Shown: positions 1-9,171 of the stretch, one piece after another
Layout of the letters: each line of letters opens with the position of its first letter
Position numbering within the stretch: position 1 is the first letter of the stretch
Assembly: GCA_025924315.1 (NCBI GenBank)
Contig: JAICIO010000012.1
Location: 1-64,000 of the forward strand
Direction: 5' to 3'
DNA: 64,000 nucleotides
Source of the DNA: Phycisphaerae bacterium
GTDB lineage: Bacteria; Planctomycetota; Phycisphaerae; Tepidisphaerales; Tepidisphaeraceae
Notes under the pieces: model-generated
Seen by the model: the letters and a program-made list of their open reading frames with translations, nothing else
Databases searched by the model: none
Told to the model about the DNA's origin: nothing
Position numbers and translations under genes: made by a program

Positions 1-26
1 TAACCGGTGCGCTGAAGCGCACCCTA
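1..26. repeat. Intergenic palindrome, family B (partial copy at window edge)
   Basis: The first 26 bases match the right arm of the complete family B repeat at 26276-26351 (core GGTGCGCTGAAGCGCACC). The left arm, if present, lies outside the window. It sits at the 3' end of the DUF488 gene and overlaps its stop codon, matching the other copies, which also lie just beyond gene ends. Confidence 0.8.
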
Positions 27-629
27 CAAGAGATCACCGGGCGCGGGTTCGGGGGCGAAGAGGCCGTGGGAATCGACCTCCGCGGGATAGGTCACCGTCG
101 TTCCATCGACCTCCGCGAATTTCGGCAGCTTGTGCGGTGAAGCTTTTGTGGCGCTCATGATGTCGAGGACTTCCCATCCGCGGGCGAGCAGGGCGTCAGA
201 GATGAGCGAACGATGACAGCGCCAGGGCACCGCCTCGGCGCACATCGTCGTCGTTGGGATGCGACGCGCGAGCGCAATCAGCTCTTCGAGTGCGTCCGCG
301 AACGCGGGCGTTCGCATGAAGTCGGCATAGCCGCGGAAGCTTTCGTTACGCCACGCGAGGTTGATCGAGTGTTTATCGGGGCGACGACGCCCGCCGAGGG
401 ATTTGAAGGAGTGGTATTCAATGTCGGCGTTGGGCAATTCCTTCGCAAGATTCTCGTCGCTGAAATGCGGGTATCGCCGCGATTTTGGAATGAGCCTCAC
501 ATCGGCAACCGCGCGAACGCCGTGTGCGTTCAGGATTTCGATCAGCTCTTCGAACGTGCGCGTCGAGTGGCCGATCGTGAAGATTTTCGGCTTTTTCGGC
601 GCTCGTGAACTGGAACGTGTCTTTGGCAT
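24..629 (-). CDS. DUF488 family protein
   Basis: This encodes about 201 residues of the DUF488 family, small cytosolic proteins without an agreed function. The family signature IFTIGHST lies near the N-terminus, followed by VADVR, and MCAEAVPWRCHRSLI in the second half with the conserved Cys and Arg-Cys-His. The open frame extends upstream to 707, but the ATG at 627-629 gives a protein starting MPKTRSSS directly before the family core, so I prefer it. The stop overlaps a family B repeat. It reads away from the downstream DUF1275 gene. The family assignment is firm; the function is not known. Confidence 0.88.
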   Translation of the reverse strand: MPKTRSSSRAPKKPKIFTIGHSTRTFEELIEILNAHGVRAVADVRLIPKSRRYPHFSDENLAKELPNADIEYHSFKSLGGRRRPDKHSINLAWRNESFRGYADFMRTPAFADALEELIALARRIPTTTMCAEAVPWRCHRSLISDALLARGWEVLDIMSATKASPHKLPKFAEVDGTTVTYPAEVDSHGLFAPEPAPGDLL

Positions 630-773
630 GATCGCGTGATGTACGCTCGCGGTTTCGCAGATCGTAAGCGGATCGGTCTGCGAAACCGCAAGCGTTCTCC
701 GAAGCACTCGTCCATCCTACGACGGAATCGCACGCATTGTGCACGCTCGAATTGCCGATAAAACTCAAAGCCC

Positions 774-1955
774 ATGCTATCCGCCCGCGCTTATTCGTTT
801 CGCATGAAATCGCGCCTCGCGATTTCGCTTTCGTGGATCGCGGGATACACGAATGTATTCAGCCTGATCCTGCTCGGTGTGACGTCGTCGCACGCGACCG
901 GGAATTTCACGCACTTCGGGCAGATGGTCGTACAGGGGCAGTTCGATCATGTCACGTTTTACGCGGTGCTTTTGCTGAGCTTTCTGTTCGGCGCGGCCGC
1001 TTCCGGGTTGATGATGGAAGGCGCGCGGCTTCGCGGGATGCGATCGAAGTACATCCTTCCCCTAGCGGCGGAAGCGATCTTGCTCGCCGCGTTTTCATTC
1101 GGTGTGGAATTGGTGCAGGCGGGGCATCCGCTCACGGCGCCGATGCTTTATTGGATGAGCGCGCTGGCGGCGGGGGCGATGGGGTTGCAGAACGCGACGG
1201 TGACCTCGATCTCCGGCGCCGTAGTGCGCACGACGCATCTCACCGGCGTGACGACGGACCTCGGGCTCGAAGGGATGCAGCTGGTCCTTTGGTACTGGGA
1301 CCGCTGGCGTGCGGGCGGAAGCAATCGCGCCAAGCGACTGATCAAGACGGCGCGACGTCATCCGACGGCGCAGCGGGTCACGGTGCTGGCGAGCATCATC
1401 GGATCGTTTTTGTTTGGCGTGATGATCGGCACGCTGGTCAGCTTGCACTGGCCGGCGCTCGCGCTGATTCCGCCGGTGCTGTTTCTCGTGTTCATCACGA
1501 CGCTGGCGCTGCGCAAACCGATCGCGGACGTGCGCGAGCTGGATCTGCTTTCCGATCCCGAGCTGAAAATGTTCGGCATCGTGAAGTCGCTGTTGCCGGA
1601 TGGCGTGACGATTTTCCGACTCGCGCATCATCAAAGCTCCCGCGGACATTACGCCCCGAACTTCGAGCAGTGGCTCGATCGCGTTCCGCGTGCGGCGCGC
1701 GTGATCGTGCTGGCGCTCACGCCTTTTACGCGATTCGAGGCCAATTCCGCCCTCGCGTTCGCGGAGCTTGTGCGGACGCTGCACGCGGAGCATCGGCGAA
1801 TCATCCTCGCGGGCGTGCGCGCGGTGCATTACCGCGTGCTGGATCAGCACGGGGTAATGGAGCTCCTGGAGACGGAGGATTTGTGTCCGGATCTGGAATT
1901 TGCGATCGCGCGGGCGCTGGAAGTAAATCGCAGGCTGAGCGAGCTTGCGGCGTGA
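774..1955 (+). CDS. DUF1275 (YoaK-like) membrane protein with C-terminal STAS-like domain
   Basis: The protein has 393 residues. The first ~250 match the DUF1275/YoaK multi-helix membrane family, with the N-terminal SWIAGYTNVFSL and SHATGNFTH motifs and several hydrophobic helices. Residues ~265-390 are soluble and read like a STAS domain of SulP transporters: a strand with VIVLALTPFTRFEANSALAF, then IILAGVRAVHYRVL and a helix ending in EFAIARALEVN. Usual DUF1275 proteins are ~220-250 residues and lack this tail, so this appears to be a fusion. An internal ATG at 804 (MKSRLA) is an alternative start; neither start has a clear Shine-Dalgarno. The gene converges with the prepilin gene across a family A repeat. 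The transported substrate is unknown. Confidence 0.82.
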   Translation: MLSARAYSFRMKSRLAISLSWIAGYTNVFSLILLGVTSSHATGNFTHFGQMVVQGQFDHVTFYAVLLLSFLFGAAASGLMMEGARLRGMRSKYILPLAAEAILLAAFSFGVELVQAGHPLTAPMLYWMSALAAGAMGLQNATVTSISGAVVRTTHLTGVTTDLGLEGMQLVLWYWDRWRAGGSNRAKRLIKTARRHPTAQRVTVLASIIGSFLFGVMIGTLVSLHWPALALIPPVLFLVFITTLALRKPIADVRELDLLSDPELKMFGIVKSLLPDGVTIFRLAHHQSSRGHYAPNFEQWLDRVPRAARVIVLALTPFTRFEANSALAFAELVRTLHAEHRRIILAGVRAVHYRVLDQHGVMELLETEDLCPDLEFAIARALEVNRRLSELAA

Positions 1956-1974
1956 AACACGCCAGAGATAACCT

Positions 1975-2056
1975 TCAAGGCCGTCCCAGAGCGCAGCGCC
2001 GGGCGGCATTTTTCGCGTTCGATGCCGCCCGGCGCTTCGCTCTGGGTCGGCCTTGA
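1975..2056. repeat. Intergenic inverted repeat, family A, copy 1
   Basis: Arms 1975-2009 and 2022-2056 are 35 nt each and complementary at 33 positions, with a 12-nt loop. The core is GCGCCGGGCGGCAT. The element fills the gap between two convergent genes and could act as a bidirectional terminator. A related left arm is at 25146-25180. Confidence 0.85.
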
Positions 2057-2075
2057 GTGCTGCAAGCGCCGTCCT

Positions 2076-3011
2076 TTACTCCAACACCTTCCAAATGCGC
2101 GCGTCGCCCTTTGCGGTGCCGGCGTGCGAATCGCCGGTGAAGAGCGCCGACTTATGAGTCAGAGACACGTGACCATCGAAGAACAGCACATTGGCGTAGT
2201 TGTTGTTGCTGTGTCGCCAGGCGGTTGATCGGTAGATGTCTATTCCGTTTGTTTTGACGTCATGGCTCTCATGGACGATGTCGTAATTGCCTTCGTACCC
2301 TCGGATCGAATCGGCCTTGTTGGACACGCCGTGCATGTTGACGTTGATCCAGAGCGCGTCGCACATGAAGAGTTTCTCCGCGGGGCGCTTCACCTGGGCC
2401 GCTCGGTACCCGGCAAACGATCCATATTCATGCGCGGATGCCGGCGGATCGTTCAGTTTCCAATCCGCCTGCGGCGCTAACACGAGGTCCAACGACTGAC
2501 GAAGCCACAAGTGTGAATCGGTGTCCACGCCCTCGACGTTTATGCCGTAGGAGTAGTGCATCGGGCGCACATGGGCGTTTAATGGGGCATAATACGAGTA
2601 GTCGAAATACCATGCGCCGGGGCAATAACACGCGTCGGTCACATAATTGAAGATGATGTTCCCCTTGTTCGCGACGTCTTCCTGCGGAATCATCGGCTGC
2701 GCCATGCTCTTGCGGAATTCGTACATGCCCGGAAACGTGCGGTTGTAGTTGTACGCTAACATGCCCGATCCGGACGTATTCCCCCGCGCGCCCCAATAGC
2801 CCGGAAAATGCCATCCTCGGGTGAGGTTCACATATTGCGAATCCGCGATTCCGAGCTGCCGAAGGTTGTTTGCGCACTCAATCGTCTGCGCGGCGGCCTT
2901 CGCTTTGCCCAGAACGGGCAGAAGCATCGCCACGAGAACCGCGATGATGCCAATGACGACAAGGAGTTCAACGAGCGTGAAGGCGTGACGACGACCCGCG
3001 GGCGTGGGCAT
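2076..3011 (-). CDS. Prepilin-type N-terminal methylation-domain protein (planctomycete pseudopilin-like)
   Basis: The 311-residue protein begins with a short basic leader, then a prepilin cleavage/methylation segment ([20 protein letters not shown]) forming one hydrophobic helix at residues ~9-32. The residue before the Phe is Ala rather than the usual Gly. The C-terminal part has the DG-containing motif [10 protein letters not shown] typical of large secreted planctomycete pseudopilin-like proteins. The middle is rich in Tyr, Trp and Asn and gives no enzymatic signature. The start is supported by AGAGGGA a few bases upstream on the minus strand. It is divergent from the 3221 gene. Planctomycetes carry many paralogues and individual roles are mostly unknown; secretion-pilus or surface display is inferred. 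Confidence 0.85.
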   Translation of the reverse strand: MPTPAGRRHAFTLVELLVVIGIIAVLVAMLLPVLGKAKAAAQTIECANNLRQLGIADSQYVNLTRGWHFPGYWGARGNTSGSGMLAYNYNRTFPGMYEFRKSMAQPMIPQEDVANKGNIIFNYVTDACYCPGAWYFDYSYYAPLNAHVRPMHYSYGINVEGVDTDSHLWLRQSLDLVLAPQADWKLNDPPASAHEYGSFAGYRAAQVKRPAEKLFMCDALWINVNMHGVSNKADSIRGYEGNYDIVHESHDVKTNGIDIYRSTAWRHSNNNYANVLFFDGHVSLTHKSALFTGDSHAGTAKGDARIWKVLE

Positions 3012-3220
3012 GATTTCCCTCTTTTTGGAAGTGCACCCTAATCGGTGAATTTTCTCGCGGCGGCCAAGCCTCGTCGCAAGTTTCCCAATTCAGCCAGATC
3101 TTCCATAATTAGCTTCCGCACCATCAGATATGAATTGTACCCAATTTCCCCGAAAGGTGTTCCAAAATCTTTTCGATTCCGCTAGATTACGATCGCTCGT
3201 CTCGTCCCCGGGAGAAAATC

Positions 3221-4957
3221 ATGCGCAAAAAATCCGTACTTACCTCGTTGATCGCTCTATCTCTAAGCATCACCAGCGCTGCATTTGCGGCGAATGAATC
3301 CGCCTTCTGGAATGCTGCTTCGGGAGATTTCAACGATCCAACCAACTGGACCGGACCGTCAGGTTCGGTGGTTCCAAATGGATCGGGGATTGGCACGATC
3401 GGCAACGCCGGTGGCACGGGGGTCTTGGTGGGTGGGGCGACACTGTCGGGCACCGCATCGGTTGCTGGCATTACGGTTGGCTTCGGCGGGAATGCGCAAG
3501 GGTCGCTGGTGATTGACGGAGGTACTTTCTCGGCAACAGCCGGCACATTTGGTCTCGCTGGTGGCTCAGGCGGCACCCTGGTTCTTCAGAACAACGGCGT
3601 CGCCAACTTCGGCACCGGCAGCATGGATTTCGGTCGCGGAAGCGGCGTTGCGGTCGGCGCTGGAACATTTCTCATGACCAGCGGAACGTTCACACAGACG
3701 GGCGACATTTACTTCGGTGGGACTACCAGCACGGGCAACGCATCGAAGGGATATGGCAGTCAGTCCGGCGGAACGGCTACGATTACGACCGCGGGCACTA
3801 ATCTGCGAGTTGGCGCATCACAGAACTCGAGCACGACCGGTGGCCAAGGGACGTTCGCGCTTTCGGATGGCACCTTGAACATTCCGAGCACCAGCATCGG
3901 CCTTATCCTTGGAGACGGCGGCGGCTCTTTCGGTACTTTCCTGATGTCTGGCGGGACGCTCATTTTCCAGAACAAGGGCATCGACCTCGGGCGAAACAAC
4001 GGCAGCGGCTATGCCGCCTTCACCGCGGGCACCGTTTCGTCGGGCACGATCGGCATCGGCGGAAGTGCGCTGGCGTCAGTAGGCGGTAACGGCACGGGGA
4101 CGATGGTGGTTAGCGGCACCGCCAACATTACGATGACGTCTGGCAACAACCTCATTGTCGGCGCGCAACAGGGCAACAACGGTGCGTTGTCCAACGGAAC
4201 CTCCGCCGGAAGTTTGCTGATTCAGGGCGGGACGATGACGGTGAACAGCACGGCCTTCCTCGGCAGCGGCACGACCACCGCGGGAAGCTCAAAGATCGCG
4301 CAGGGAACTCTGCTCGTCAGCGGAGGGCTCTTCGCTGCGAACACGGTTCAACTCGGGCGAAACTTTACTTCGAGCGGATACTTCGGCCTTAGCGGCGGCC
4401 AGGCCAACATCAATAACTTCAACGGCCCGACCGATCCTAGCAGCACGGGCACGTTCGATTTCACGGGTGGAACTCTAAAGCTGCGCGACAGCAGCATCGA
4501 CGTGACAAACAACGGCGGAACGTTCAGCCCGGGTGGCAGCGGCGGGGTCGGGACCACCGGTTTTGCCGACAAGAGCTACACGCAGAATAGCGGCACGCTT
4601 TGGATCGACATCAACTCGGGCACGTTCGACACGATCACGACGGGCGCAGGCACGGCGAGCATCGCGGGAACGATTAATGTCGCGACGACCGACACACTGA
4701 CCGTCGGCCAGACATTCGACGTTCTCGTCGCAACCCTCGTCACGCTCGATCCGGGAACAGCCGTTACCGGCACCGACGGCGCGGGGCATCCGTTCAGCGC
4801 CAGCGTCGTGAATTCGGGAACGACGCTTGAACTCGCGGTGAATGATGTCCCCGAGCCCGCGGTGCTGTCGGGCAGCATTTTGACAGCGGCTTACTTACTC
4901 AAGCGACGGCATCGTCGCGGCGAGTTGAAACCGCCTCGCCGGCTGAGATGTGCGTAG
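3221..4957 (+). CDS. Secreted beta-repeat PEP-CTERM protein (autotransporter-repeat-like)
   Basis: The 578-residue protein has a signal peptide (MRKKSVLTSLIALSLSITSAAFA) and then FWNAASGDFNDPTNWTGPSG, a motif common at the start of autotransporter-like beta-strand-repeat proteins. The body is Gly/Thr/Ser/Asn-rich with recurring SGGT and GTGT strands, consistent with a right-handed beta-helix. The C-terminus is a PEP-CTERM tail: VPEPAVLSG, a hydrophobic stretch, then KRRHRR. An extra ~15 residues follow the basic cluster, which is unusual because the tail normally ends there. GGGAGA at ~3211 is the ribosome-binding site. A strong hairpin terminator follows. It is likely exported and anchored or released by an exosortase encoded elsewhere; the role is probably structural or adhesive. 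Confidence 0.85.
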   Translation: MRKKSVLTSLIALSLSITSAAFAANESAFWNAASGDFNDPTNWTGPSGSVVPNGSGIGTIGNAGGTGVLVGGATLSGTASVAGITVGFGGNAQGSLVIDGGTFSATAGTFGLAGGSGGTLVLQNNGVANFGTGSMDFGRGSGVAVGAGTFLMTSGTFTQTGDIYFGGTTSTGNASKGYGSQSGGTATITTAGTNLRVGASQNSSTTGGQGTFALSDGTLNIPSTSIGLILGDGGGSFGTFLMSGGTLIFQNKGIDLGRNNGSGYAAFTAGTVSSGTIGIGGSALASVGGNGTGTMVVSGTANITMTSGNNLIVGAQQGNNGALSNGTSAGSLLIQGGTMTVNSTAFLGSGTTTAGSSKIAQGTLLVSGGLFAANTVQLGRNFTSSGYFGLSGGQANINNFNGPTDPSSTGTFDFTGGTLKLRDSSIDVTNNGGTFSPGGSGGVGTTGFADKSYTQNSGTLWIDINSGTFDTITTGAGTASIAGTINVATTDTLTVGQTFDVLVATLVTLDPGTAVTGTDGAGHPFSASVVNSGTTLELAVNDVPEPAVLSGSILTAAYLLKRRHRRGELKPPRRLRCA

Positions 4958-4982
4958 CTCATATCGATGGCAGTGAACTTTT

Positions 4983-5017
4983 GAAAACGAGCCCGCGACC
5001 TTCGCGGGCTCGTTTTC
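4983..5017 (+). terminator. Rho-independent-type hairpin terminator
   Basis: A perfect 16-bp stem (4983-4998 with 5002-5017) closes a 3-nt loop. The stem core is CGAGCCCGCGA, and its base pairs A4 with T4 so that the 3' arm ends in TTTTC. It lies 26 nt past the stop of the PEP-CTERM gene and isolates it from the EPS locus. Confidence 0.85.
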
Positions 5018-5168
5018 GTTTCGGCAATCGATCGGGTTTGTAAGGCTCGTCACCCCGCACGCCTCATTTCTCGCGGGGATTTGGCTCATTCTCGAACTTA
5101 TCGGACCTGCAAGCCGTTTGGCTTATATCAAAGCCGTGATAGACTTCATGATCTGCCTGTCTGGGCTA

Positions 5169-5441
5169 GGCTCTGTCTCACGAATCAGCGGCCTCACGAT
5201 GGGCCGGAAAAGGCCCAGATACGAGGCGTCGCGACGAAGCGTATCAACGAAAAGATACTATGAGGAGCGACAACGAAGTAGATGGGCCTTTTCCGGCCCA
5301 CCTTCGGGCTTCACAGAATCGGCTCGTCTGCGTTGTTACGACCGCTCGAAGGGTCGTGTACTGACCCAGTACTCGCGGTCGTTCCTAGCATCCGAGCCGA
5401 TTCTGTGCCGTCGTGAGGCCGCTGCTTCGTGAGACAGAGCC
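5169..5441. mobile_element. MITE-like element with 31-bp terminal inverted repeats and nested stems
   Basis: Terminal arms 5169-5199 and 5411-5441 are complementary at 30 of 31 positions (GGCTCTGTCTCACGAA start). Inside are two further perfect inverted repeats: 5200-5217 with 5283-5300 (18 bp) and 5312-5326 with 5393-5407 (15 bp). The whole would fold as a three-way junction with two long branches. No transposase is encoded. It lies between a terminator and the first EPS gene, and its right end reaches into the open frame upstream of that gene's GTG start. A non-autonomous transposable element or a structured RNA are both possible. The flanking 4958-5168 contains nothing else I recognise beyond the terminator. 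Confidence 0.7.
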
Positions 5442-5466
5442 GCGTCCGGTGTTGTGGAGAGTGCGC

Positions 5467-7791
5467 GTGTCGGAACAATCGATCAATCCTATTCCTGCGC
5501 CGATTTTGCCGCCCAACGCCGGTCGATCCGGCGTGCGTGCGCAGCTTATCGAAACCGATGAGGAGCCGATCTACGCCGAGCTGCCTTCGATTGAAGCCGG
5601 GCGTTGGCGCGCGCTGCTGATCGTTCTCGCCATCGCGGCGCTGATCCCGTTCGTGCCGGTGTTGTTCAACGCATGGGTCTATCAGGACGAGCAGAATGTC
5701 ATCGGGAACACGTTTATCCAGGCGTGGATCGGACTGAAGTACATCTGGCGCCTGCCGCATCACTTCCCGCAGTTTTCGCCGCTCGGTTATTCGCTGCTGG
5801 TTCTCGAATGGTGGCGGTTCAAGGTGAATCCGCCGGGCTATCACGCGGTCAGCATCGTCCTTCACCTGATCAACGTTCTGCTGCTCTGGACGCTGCTGCG
5901 GGAACTCGAGCTTCCCGGTTCGTGGCTCGCCGCGCTGATCTTCGCGGTGCATCCGATCACGATCTCGAGCGTCGCATGGGCCTCGCGCCAGCCGACGCTG
6001 CTCGGCACAGGTTTGCTCCTGTTCAGCCTCATCGTCTACTGCCGTTACTGCGGACTGAATCCGAAGCCGGACGAACTTAGACGGTTGTTCCGCCTCCCCG
6101 AACGCCCCGCGCTCGTCTACACGCTGGCATTGGTGCTGCTTCTCCTTGCGATCAGCGCTTATCCGCTCACTGCCATCTTCCCGCTGATCGTGCTCGTTCT
6201 GATCTGGTGGGAACGCGGTGAAGTCGCGTGGAACGATATCAAGCCGCTCATCCCGCATCTGCTGATCGCGCTCGGCGTGCTCGTCGGCGCGATCGTGTTG
6301 CAGGTGAAGTTCGGCACCAACTCCGGCAATGCGATCTCTTCGCCGATCGAAGTCTCGCCGGTGGATCGCGTGCTCATCGCGGCGCACTCGATCTGGTTTT
6401 ATCTCTTGAAGATCGCGCTGCCGATCAAGCTGTCGTTCGCATATCCGACCTGGCAAACCGGCGTGTACTGGCCGATTGCTTACGTCATTGCGCTGCTCGC
6501 AGCCGTCGGCGCCATTTTCGTCTTTCGCGCGAAGCTCGGGCGCGGGTTTGTCGCGTCGGCGCTGCTCTTTCTGATTGCGGTGTTGCCGGTTGCGACGATC
6601 ATCGACCCGATCAGCCTGCGCAGCTCGTTCGTCGCGGATCAGCTGGCTTATCTCGCGGCGATGGCGCTCATTGTGCCGATCGTTTCAACGCTGGCCGAGC
6701 GCTACATTCCGAAGCATTTCTCGCCGACGTCGACCCGGCCGGGACCTTACGTCGCGATCGCGGTGGTGGTGCTCTTCGCCGCGTTATCGATCAATTACGC
6801 ACTCCAGTATCACGACTCGAAGAAGCTCTGGAACGACACGATCGACAAATACCCCGACGCCGTCGTCGCCTACGACGCCCTCGGCATGATGGAGGTAAAG
6901 GGCGAGTCGCCAGATCCGGCCAAAGCCGCGGATCATTTCCGCAAGGCGCTCGAGGTGAAGCCGCACGATCTCGTCGCGATGATCAATCTCGGCAATGCGT
7001 ATGCTCAGATTGGTCAGTGGGACCGCGCGGTCGGACAGTTCAAGATGGCCCAGGCCGCTCGACCGGATTCCCCGGAAGTTTACGCGGGTCTCGGCAAGCT
7101 CTATCTCGACAACGGCTACAGCACGCCTGCGGTCACTGAATACCAGAAAGCGATCGAACTCGATCCGCGCAATGACCAGCTGCTGGTGGATCTCGGCCGT
7201 GTGTACGAAAGCCGCGGCGAAAAAGACAAGGCAATCGATCAGTACCGCGCCGCGATCAAGATCAATCCGCGAAACATCTTCGCTCACAATTTCCTGGCCG
7301 TGCTTCTGTACTACAAAGGTCGCGACCTGGAGCTTGCGAAGAACTTTGACGCGGCCAAACCGATTTACGAAGAGGTCGCCAAAGAATTACAAACGGTGAA
7401 TGCGATCGACTCGGGCTACTTCCCAGTCTACATGAGCTCGGGCGCGATCCTGTCGAACATGGGCGCGTTCGCCAAAGCGGAGCTCGCGTTCCGCAACGCG
7501 GTTTATCTTCAGCCGGAAAGCGTCGAAGCGCGAACGAGCCTGGCGATGGTGGAGATCCGGTTGAAAAAGTTCGACGACGCAAAAACGCAGCTCGCCGAGG
7601 CGCTGCAGCTTAGCCCGCAGAATGCACGGGCGCACTTCTTCATGGGCTTGATCCTGCTTGAGGAGCACGACCGCGATGGCGCGTTGCAGCATCTGCGGCA
7701 GGCCGTGCAGCTCGATGCGCAGCAGCATGACGGAGCGATCGATCCGAACTATCTGAAGAAGCTCGACGAAGTGGCGAACATGAAACATTGA
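5467..7791 (+). CDS. TMTC-like polytopic membrane protein with C-terminal TPRs
   Basis: The 774-residue protein starts its EPS run. Residues ~40-450 are polytopic and resemble the PMT/TMTC-type glycosyltransferase fold: an early luminal WVYQDEQNVIGN segment, HFPQFSPLGYSLL, then ISIVLH-like helices and VHPITISSVAWASRQPTLLG. Residues ~475-770 are about eight TPR units (for example AKAADHFRKALEVKPHDL). In eukaryotes, TMTC proteins transfer O-mannose; here a lipid-linked-sugar transferase or scaffold for EPS assembly is inferred. The open frame extends back to 5413, but that part is MITE sequence. GTG at 5467 follows GTGGAGAG at a sensible distance, so I start there; GTG 5461 is an alternative. 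Confidence 0.78.
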   Translation: MSEQSINPIPAPILPPNAGRSGVRAQLIETDEEPIYAELPSIEAGRWRALLIVLAIAALIPFVPVLFNAWVYQDEQNVIGNTFIQAWIGLKYIWRLPHHFPQFSPLGYSLLVLEWWRFKVNPPGYHAVSIVLHLINVLLLWTLLRELELPGSWLAALIFAVHPITISSVAWASRQPTLLGTGLLLFSLIVYCRYCGLNPKPDELRRLFRLPERPALVYTLALVLLLLAISAYPLTAIFPLIVLVLIWWERGEVAWNDIKPLIPHLLIALGVLVGAIVLQVKFGTNSGNAISSPIEVSPVDRVLIAAHSIWFYLLKIALPIKLSFAYPTWQTGVYWPIAYVIALLAAVGAIFVFRAKLGRGFVASALLFLIAVLPVATIIDPISLRSSFVADQLAYLAAMALIVPIVSTLAERYIPKHFSPTSTRPGPYVAIAVVVLFAALSINYALQYHDSKKLWNDTIDKYPDAVVAYDALGMMEVKGESPDPAKAADHFRKALEVKPHDLVAMINLGNAYAQIGQWDRAVGQFKMAQAARPDSPEVYAGLGKLYLDNGYSTPAVTEYQKAIELDPRNDQLLVDLGRVYESRGEKDKAIDQYRAAIKINPRNIFAHNFLAVLLYYKGRDLELAKNFDAAKPIYEEVAKELQTVNAIDSGYFPVYMSSGAILSNMGAFAKAELAFRNAVYLQPESVEARTSLAMVEIRLKKFDDAKTQLAEALQLSPQNARAHFFMGLILLEEHDRDGALQHLRQAVQLDAQQHDGAIDPNYLKKLDEVANMKH

Positions 7792-7899
7792 ACCTGCTTA
7801 GAAGGTTCGCAACGTGCGGGAGCCCAGCGGCTCCGCCGCGCGTTCGAATTCGCTTTTGACGTCGAGTAATTTTGAAATAATCGTGCCGGAGAGACCCCC

Positions 7900-9171
7900 T
7901 TGTCGCACGAGCCGGTGAACATCTGCCATCTGGGCAAATATTATCCGCCTGCGCCAGGCGGAATCGAAACGCACGTGCAAACGCTCGCCCGCGCGCAGGC
8001 GAAGCTCGGCGTGAACGTGCGCGTCGTGTGCATCAACCATCAGATGCCGACGCGGGGCGCGAAGCAGCCGTGGCTTCGGCGCAGCGCCAACGAGACGGTT
8101 GAAGAGTACGACGGGCTCGTGAAAGTGACGCGCGTGGGACGAGCCACGAGCGTCGCGCGGCTCGACATCATCCCGGGCCTGCCGGCGGTGCTCGACGATC
8201 TGCAGCAGAGCAAGATCGACGTGCTGCATCTGCACACGCCGAATCCGACGATGCTCATTACCGTCGCGAGCCTGCGCTTGTCGGCGCCGCTGGTGATCAT
8301 GCATCACAGCGACATCGTGAAGCAGCGACTGCTCAAGCACATGATGGGCCCGTTCGAGCGACTGGCGTACGCCCGCGCCGCCGCGATTATCGCGAGCAGT
8401 GACGCGTACGCCCAGGGCTCCGCGATTCTGCAGAAGCACGCGGACAAGGTCGAAGCGCTGCCGATGGGCCTGGACCTCGAGCCGCTGCTGAATCCGTCGC
8501 CGGCCGCGCGCGAATACGCGGCGCGATTGAGGCAGGAGCACGGCGCTTTGCTGTGGCTCGCGGTCGGACGATTCGTTTATTACAAGGGCCTGCACACCGC
8601 CATCGAGGCGCTGCGCAACGTGCCGGGAAAACTGCTGATCGTCGGCGTCGGGCCGCTGGAAAACGAGCTGAAGCGCCAGGCGCAAAGCGCCGGCGTCGCG
8701 GATCGCATCGTCTGGTGCGGGCAGGCCGAGCCGCACGAATTGATCGGCGCGTATCACGCCGCCAAGGCCTTCTGGTTCCCGTCGACGCACAAGAGCGAAG
8801 CGTTCGGCCTGGTGCAGGTGGAAGCGATGGCGTGCGGGTGTCCGGTGATCAACACCGAGATCGAGGACAGCGGCGTGTCGTGGGTCAGCCAGCACGAGAA
8901 GACAGGACTGACCGTGCAGGTGAACGATGCCGCCGCGTTCGCTGCCGCCGCGAAGCGAATGATCGACGAACCGGGTTTGCGCGATCGCCTCTCCGCCGCC
9001 GCCGTCGAGCGCGCTAAGAGCGAGTTCGATTATTTAAAGATGGCCGAGCGAAGCCTGAGCCTCTACCGCCGCGTGTTGAATCGCAGCGCGAAGGTCGTCC
9101 AGGGAAATGAGCCCGCCGAACCGGATCTAGCGCAATGGGTGCGGCAGGTGCGACGGATGCAGGAGCACTGA
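7900..9171 (+). CDS. GT4 family glycosyltransferase
   Basis: The 423-residue protein has the two-domain GT-B layout. The N-terminal nucleotide-free domain carries the GKYYPPAPGGIETHV loop at residues 9-23. The C-terminal donor-binding domain has AVGRFVYYKGLHTAIEAL and the paired glutamates E300/E308 in SEAFGLVQVEAMACGCPVI. It likely transfers a sugar from a nucleotide donor to the lipid-linked EPS repeat unit at the inner membrane face. The start is TTG at 7900, with GGAGAG about 6 nt upstream; there is no in-frame ATG before the fold. Its stop overlaps the next start by one base, so the two are translationally coupled. The sugar specificity cannot be read from sequence. Confidence 0.88.
   Translation: MSHEPVNICHLGKYYPPAPGGIETHVQTLARAQAKLGVNVRVVCINHQMPTRGAKQPWLRRSANETVEEYDGLVKVTRVGRATSVARLDIIPGLPAVLDDLQQSKIDVLHLHTPNPTMLITVASLRLSAPLVIMHHSDIVKQRLLKHMMGPFERLAYARAAAIIASSDAYAQGSAILQKHADKVEALPMGLDLEPLLNPSPAAREYAARLRQEHGALLWLAVGRFVYYKGLHTAIEALRNVPGKLLIVGVGPLENELKRQAQSAGVADRIVWCGQAEPHELIGAYHAAKAFWFPSTHKSEAFGLVQVEAMACGCPVINTEIEDSGVSWVSQHEKTGLTVQVNDAAAFAAAAKRMIDEPGLRDRLSAAAVERAKSEFDYLKMAERSLSLYRRVLNRSAKVVQGNEPAEPDLAQWVRQVRRMQEH

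Noticed and set aside
737-2056. A 439-codon plus-strand frame overlapping the DUF1275 gene in another phase
   Set aside because: The DUF1275 frame shows membrane helices and family motifs; the alternative is Arg/Ala-rich shadow sequence.
5311-6456. A 381-codon minus-strand frame starting inside the MITE-like element
   Set aside because: Low-complexity Arg/Asp/Gln composition, antisense to the TMTC-like gene, no family features.
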